Shown piece after piece: positions 61,103-64,000 of a stretch of DNA of 64,000 nt (position 1 is the stretch's first letter; every line of letters starts with the position of its first letter). Made by a program: the position numbers and the translations under genes. Below the pieces are notes generated by a model, which saw only the letters and a list, made by a program, of their open reading frames with translations, was not told where the DNA came from and made no database searches. The stretch spans positions 62,001 to 126,000 of the forward strand of contig FR893179.1 of NCBI GenBank assembly GCA_000433355.1. The letters are read 5' to 3'. Source of the stretch: Alistipes sp. CAG:435 (GTDB lineage: Bacteria > Bacteroidota > Bacteroidia > Bacteroidales > UBA932).

Positions 61103-62914
61103 ATGAATATCCTGAAAAACTTCACTGCCGCGCTGCTGCTCGCGGTGCCTTTGTTTCAGGCTGATCTGACAGCTCAGTCTGACAACCTCATGAAGGCGAT
61201 ATTATATCTGTCCGGCGCGGATTCCGAGGAGGAACTGGACGAGCAGGAGATGGAAAGATTCTCCGTATTGGCATCCAGTCCGTTGGAAATCAATCTTGTG
61301 TCAAGAAGCCGTATGGCCACATGCGGACTTATGAGTCAGTACCAGGTGGCGAGCCTGATGGACTATCGCTTGCGGAATGGTGATGTGCTTTCCGTCTCGG
61401 AACTCGCTGCTGTTGACGGTTTCGGAGAGGATTACGCCAATGCTCTCAGACCGTTCATTTCGTTCGCCTCCAACGCTTTGCCTGGTCAGACAGAGATCGG
61501 ATCAAAGCGTCTGACAAATGAGGCCTTGGCCCGTTCCGCGGTCAAAGGGAAGGATTTCAACTACGGAGCCAAGTACAGAATGAACTATGGCGAGTCTTTC
61601 GAGTTTTCATCGGCTGCCAGGACTAAATATTCAGACAAAGAGCGGTTTCCTCCATCGGCGTGGGCGATGAATATGACATATTTTGGCAAGAGAAGGATCG
61701 GCAAGGTCATCATCGGGGACTTCAACGCCCGTTTCGGCCAGGGGCTTACGCTATGGAGCGGAATGTCCATGTCTGGACTGTCATCTTCATCATCATTCAG
61801 TAAACGGCCATCCGGATTGTCTCCGTCATGGTCATGGTCCGGGATAGGAAGCCATAGGGGAGTGGCGGCCGACTTCACGGCCGGGCGCATGGTTCTCTCC
61901 GCGTTTGCCTCCTTTCCAGGGCTTCGCTCATGGTGCGAGAGCGGCAAACCCGCCGAAATCTCTCTGATGACAGGAGCGAACATAACCCTCCATTCCCGCA
62001 ACGGGCAGTTATCCCTCACAGGCTACTGCCAGACAGAGCCAATGAATATGCCGGTTAGGCCTAAGACCGGCAAACTGTCAGGAGACTTCCGCCGTTCATG
62101 GCGCGGGGTGGATTACTTCGGGGAGTTTGCATGGGATTTCTCCGGAAAGAGTCCCGGAGCCATTCTTGGAGCCGTGTTTCCTTTGGGAGGCGATTGGAAA
62201 CTCTCATCGGCTGTCCATAGTTATTCCTCAAGTTTCGGTTCTGATTATACGGGAGGGATACGAGGCTGGACAAAGACTTCCGACGAGCATGGAGCCACCG
62301 TCGGGCTTGAGAAGGCGGGAGCTTTCCTTACGGCCGACCTTGCCGTCAAGGATGGAGACCGTAGCAAGAGACAGGTCCGTGTGCTTTTCAGATTGCCGTT
62401 GCAGTTGACCAAGGTGATGGTTCTTTCTGTGAGGATTACGGAACGTTTCCGTCCTTACGAGGAGGTTCTTCGATACCGCACCGGGGCTCGTTGTGATCTG
62501 GACTGGTCAAGTTCAGGGCTGTCGGCGCGTTACGGCCCGTCAGACAAGCCGGCCTGGAAGATCAGAGGCAGGCTTGAGGGACTGCTGTGCCGTTCGCTGG
62601 CCGGTCTCGCCTACCTGGAAGGTGGACGGAAAACAGACTGGTTCAGCGCCTATCTTCGAGGAACCATATTCATTGTCGATAATTGGGATGACCGGATATA
62701 TTCATACGAGCGGGACGCTCCGGGTAACTTCACTGTCCCGGCCTATTACGGGCGTGGATGGAGTCTGTCAGCTGTTTCCGGATGCAAATTGCGGCTTGGC
62801 AGGGGAAGGGCCTTGAAACTGTACTTCAGGGCCTCGACAATGGCATATTCATTCATGAAAGAGCCAAAGCCTTCGGTTTCGGAAGCGAAGGCTCAGGCGG
62901 TGGTGATGTTTTGA
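61103..62914 (+). CDS. Secreted helix-hairpin-helix protein with barrel-like C-terminus
   Basis: A 603-aa exported protein: signal peptide (MNILKNFTAALLLAVPLFQA, cleaved near LTAQS). Residues about 55-120 contain a ComEA-like helix-hairpin-helix pattern (SSPLEINLVSRSRMATCGLM, SVSELAAVDGFGEDYANALR). The rest, from about 145, is a long run of amphipathic strands with Gly/Ser/aromatic pattern (IGKVIIGDFNARFGQGLTLW) that suggests an outer-membrane barrel or beta-rich surface protein. Such proteins are widespread in Bacteroidota without a proven role; DNA uptake has been suggested only by the HhH part. The ATG lies in CATGAATATCC. Confidence 0.75.
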   Translation: MNILKNFTAALLLAVPLFQADLTAQSDNLMKAILYLSGADSEEELDEQEMERFSVLASSPLEINLVSRSRMATCGLMSQYQVASLMDYRLRNGDVLSVSELAAVDGFGEDYANALRPFISFASNALPGQTEIGSKRLTNEALARSAVKGKDFNYGAKYRMNYGESFEFSSAARTKYSDKERFPPSAWAMNMTYFGKRRIGKVIIGDFNARFGQGLTLWSGMSMSGLSSSSSFSKRPSGLSPSWSWSGIGSHRGVAADFTAGRMVLSAFASFPGLRSWCESGKPAEISLMTGANITLHSRNGQLSLTGYCQTEPMNMPVRPKTGKLSGDFRRSWRGVDYFGEFAWDFSGKSPGAILGAVFPLGGDWKLSSAVHSYSSSFGSDYTGGIRGWTKTSDEHGATVGLEKAGAFLTADLAVKDGDRSKRQVRVLFRLPLQLTKVMVLSVRITERFRPYEEVLRYRTGARCDLDWSSSGLSARYGPSDKPAWKIRGRLEGLLCRSLAGLAYLEGGRKTDWFSAYLRGTIFIVDNWDDRIYSYERDAPGNFTVPAYYGRGWSLSAVSGCKLRLGRGRALKLYFRASTMAYSFMKEPKPSVSEAKAQAVVMF

Positions 62915-62917
62915 CGG

Positions 62918-64000
62918 CTACTTTGGAATCCTTATTTTCATCCCAGGCTTGATGTTCTCGCCTATCCCGTTGAACTTCATGATCTTTTCGGCAGTCATGC
63001 CCGGGAACTTCTTCGCGATGCTGTAGAGGGAGTCACCAGCCTTCACGGTGTAGTCGGTGTAACTCAACTGGCTGGAGGCTGATTTGACAGCTGATGCGGT
63101 CGGCGCCCCGCCTCCCTTATAGATGCGGATCTTCTGCCCGATCCTGAGGTTAGTGCTTCTGAGGTGGTTCCACTTCTTGAGTTGGTTCACGGTGACATGG
63201 TACTTGGCCGCGATCTTTCCCAAAGTGTCGCCCTTCTTGACCTTATAAGTGATCGTGCCGCCTGAATATGTCTCACCGGACGAACGCTTCCCGTCATCCA
63301 CAAGGGTCTGCGGGTTGAGATATTCAGAAGCCTTGTATGTGTAGATCGAGTCCTCGTGGGCTATGAAGTCGCTGGAGTAGTTGTATGGAATCCGGAGGAT
63401 GTAGGTCTTGCTGTCGCCTGGAATCACATCCTTGATGTACTGTGGGTTAAGGTTTCTGAGCTCATCGACGGAGATTCCGACAAGCTCGCTGATCTGCTTG
63501 AAATGCAGGTTCTTGTGAATCTCGAATGTGTCCAGCTGGGCCGGCATCCGCATGTTTGCCGGAGCAAGTCCGTACTCCTTGCTGTAATGGATGGCGTACA
63601 TCGCCCCGACGAACGCCGGGACATAGCCTCTGGTCTCACGCGGAAGGTAGTCATAGACCGACCAAAAATCCCTTTTGCCCCCGTTCCTGCGAATGGCCTT
63701 GTTGATGTTGCCCGATCCGCAGTTGTAGGACGAGATCGCAAGGTTCCAGTCTCCGAATACGTTGTAGGAGTCGGTCAGGTAACGCGCGGCGGCATCGGCT
63801 GACTTGAACGGGTCAAGTCTCTCGTCCACGAAGGAGTTGATCTCCAGTCCATAGAGCTGCGCGGTCCTGAACATGAACTGCCACATCCCTTTCGCTCCCG
63901 CACTTGAGACCGCAACCGGGTTCAGCGCCGATTCGATGATGGCCATGTACTTGAGCTCGTCCGGGAGGTTGTACTTGTTGAATGTCTCCTCGAAGATCGG
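62918..64000 (-). CDS. Membrane-bound lytic transglycosylase with LysM repeats (MltD-like), partial
   Basis: At least 360 residues, open at the right edge, so the N-terminus with the signal is outside the window. An SLT domain comes first: KYMAIIESALNPVAVSSAGA with the catalytic Glu, then KGMWQFM, and YNCGSGNINKAI. Next is a LysM-like segment (LVGISVDELRNLNPQYIKDV), then two LysM domains (YKVKKGDTLGKIAAKYHVTV and YTVKAGDSLYSIAKKFPGMT) that bind peptidoglycan. The enzyme cleaves the glycan strands with anhydro-muramic acid formation. It converges with the HhH gene, 3 bases apart. Confidence 0.93.
   Translation of the reverse strand, partial: PIFEETFNKYNLPDELKYMAIIESALNPVAVSSAGAKGMWQFMFRTAQLYGLEINSFVDERLDPFKSADAAARYLTDSYNVFGDWNLAISSYNCGSGNINKAIRRNGGKRDFWSVYDYLPRETRGYVPAFVGAMYAIHYSKEYGLAPANMRMPAQLDTFEIHKNLHFKQISELVGISVDELRNLNPQYIKDVIPGDSKTYILRIPYNYSSDFIAHEDSIYTYKASEYLNPQTLVDDGKRSSGETYSGGTITYKVKKGDTLGKIAAKYHVTVNQLKKWNHLRSTNLRIGQKIRIYKGGGAPTASAVKSASSQLSYTDYTVKAGDSLYSIAKKFPGMTAEKIMKFNGIGENIKPGMKIRIPK

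Overview
This 64-kb window is a chromosomal segment from a member of the Bacteroidota, most likely order Bacteroidales. The evidence is the promoter style (TTTG or TTG about 19-20 bases before TAnnTTTG), weak ribosome binding sites, and typical Bacteroidales proteins: a short-LID adenylate kinase, a Tgt without the usual zinc cysteines, BspA-type leucine-rich repeats, NifJ and an S9 peptidase lipoprotein. No rRNA, CRISPR array, prophage or intact insertion sequence was seen.

Layout. 0-1.2 kb: the end of a secreted protein gene, then a graveyard of fragments (LysR, radical-SAM/SPASM, AlbA_2/Schlafen, one unknown). 1.2-13.2 kb: a pRiA4b ORF3-like protein, a LysR regulator, a small XRE regulator with an M16 peptidase, a truncated PD-(D/E)XK gene, a double-domain esterase-like hydrolase, an NfeD-flotillin-XRE operon and a lipoprotein. 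13.3-24.2 kb: a defence-like island with an AbiEi/AbiEii pair, a second XRE/nucleotidyltransferase pair plus its deleted copy, a truncated HigA, a broken metallo-beta-lactamase gene and, in the middle, a tightly packed four-gene operon. 24.4-64 kb: mostly housekeeping genes (nifJ, fabD, tRNA-Arg, S9 peptidase and WYL regulator, recG, the dTDP-rhamnose genes around rnhA and pdxA, ssb, nupG-like, tgt, lptG-like, uraA-like, dut, murF, PAP2, obgE). Among them are an exonuclease-RecQ-UvrD fusion, a GH3 glycosidase, an HPRT-adenylate kinase fusion, an outer-membrane HhH protein and a LysM transglycosylase that runs off the right edge.

The strongest candidate for a new system is the operon at 15530-21802. 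It encodes a protein kinase fused to a long BspA-type LRR array, an unrecognised 196-aa protein, a DarT-like ADP-ribosyltransferase fused to a vWA domain, and a PP2C-like phosphatase. Kinase + vWA + PP2C is the composition of the TerY-P triad, but here the vWA protein carries a DNA-modifying toxin domain and no DarG antitoxin is present. My inference is a phosphorylation-controlled DarT effector with an LRR sensor.

A second, genome-scale signal is the hexamer GAATAT (ATATTC on the other strand). By eye it occurs about 50 times in the first 15.7 kb and about 20 times in the 4.8-kb helicase gene, several-fold above chance, in genes and intergenic DNA on both strands. It is sparse in genes expected to be highly expressed, such as nifJ. 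In several genes the start codon is the ATG inside GAATATG.
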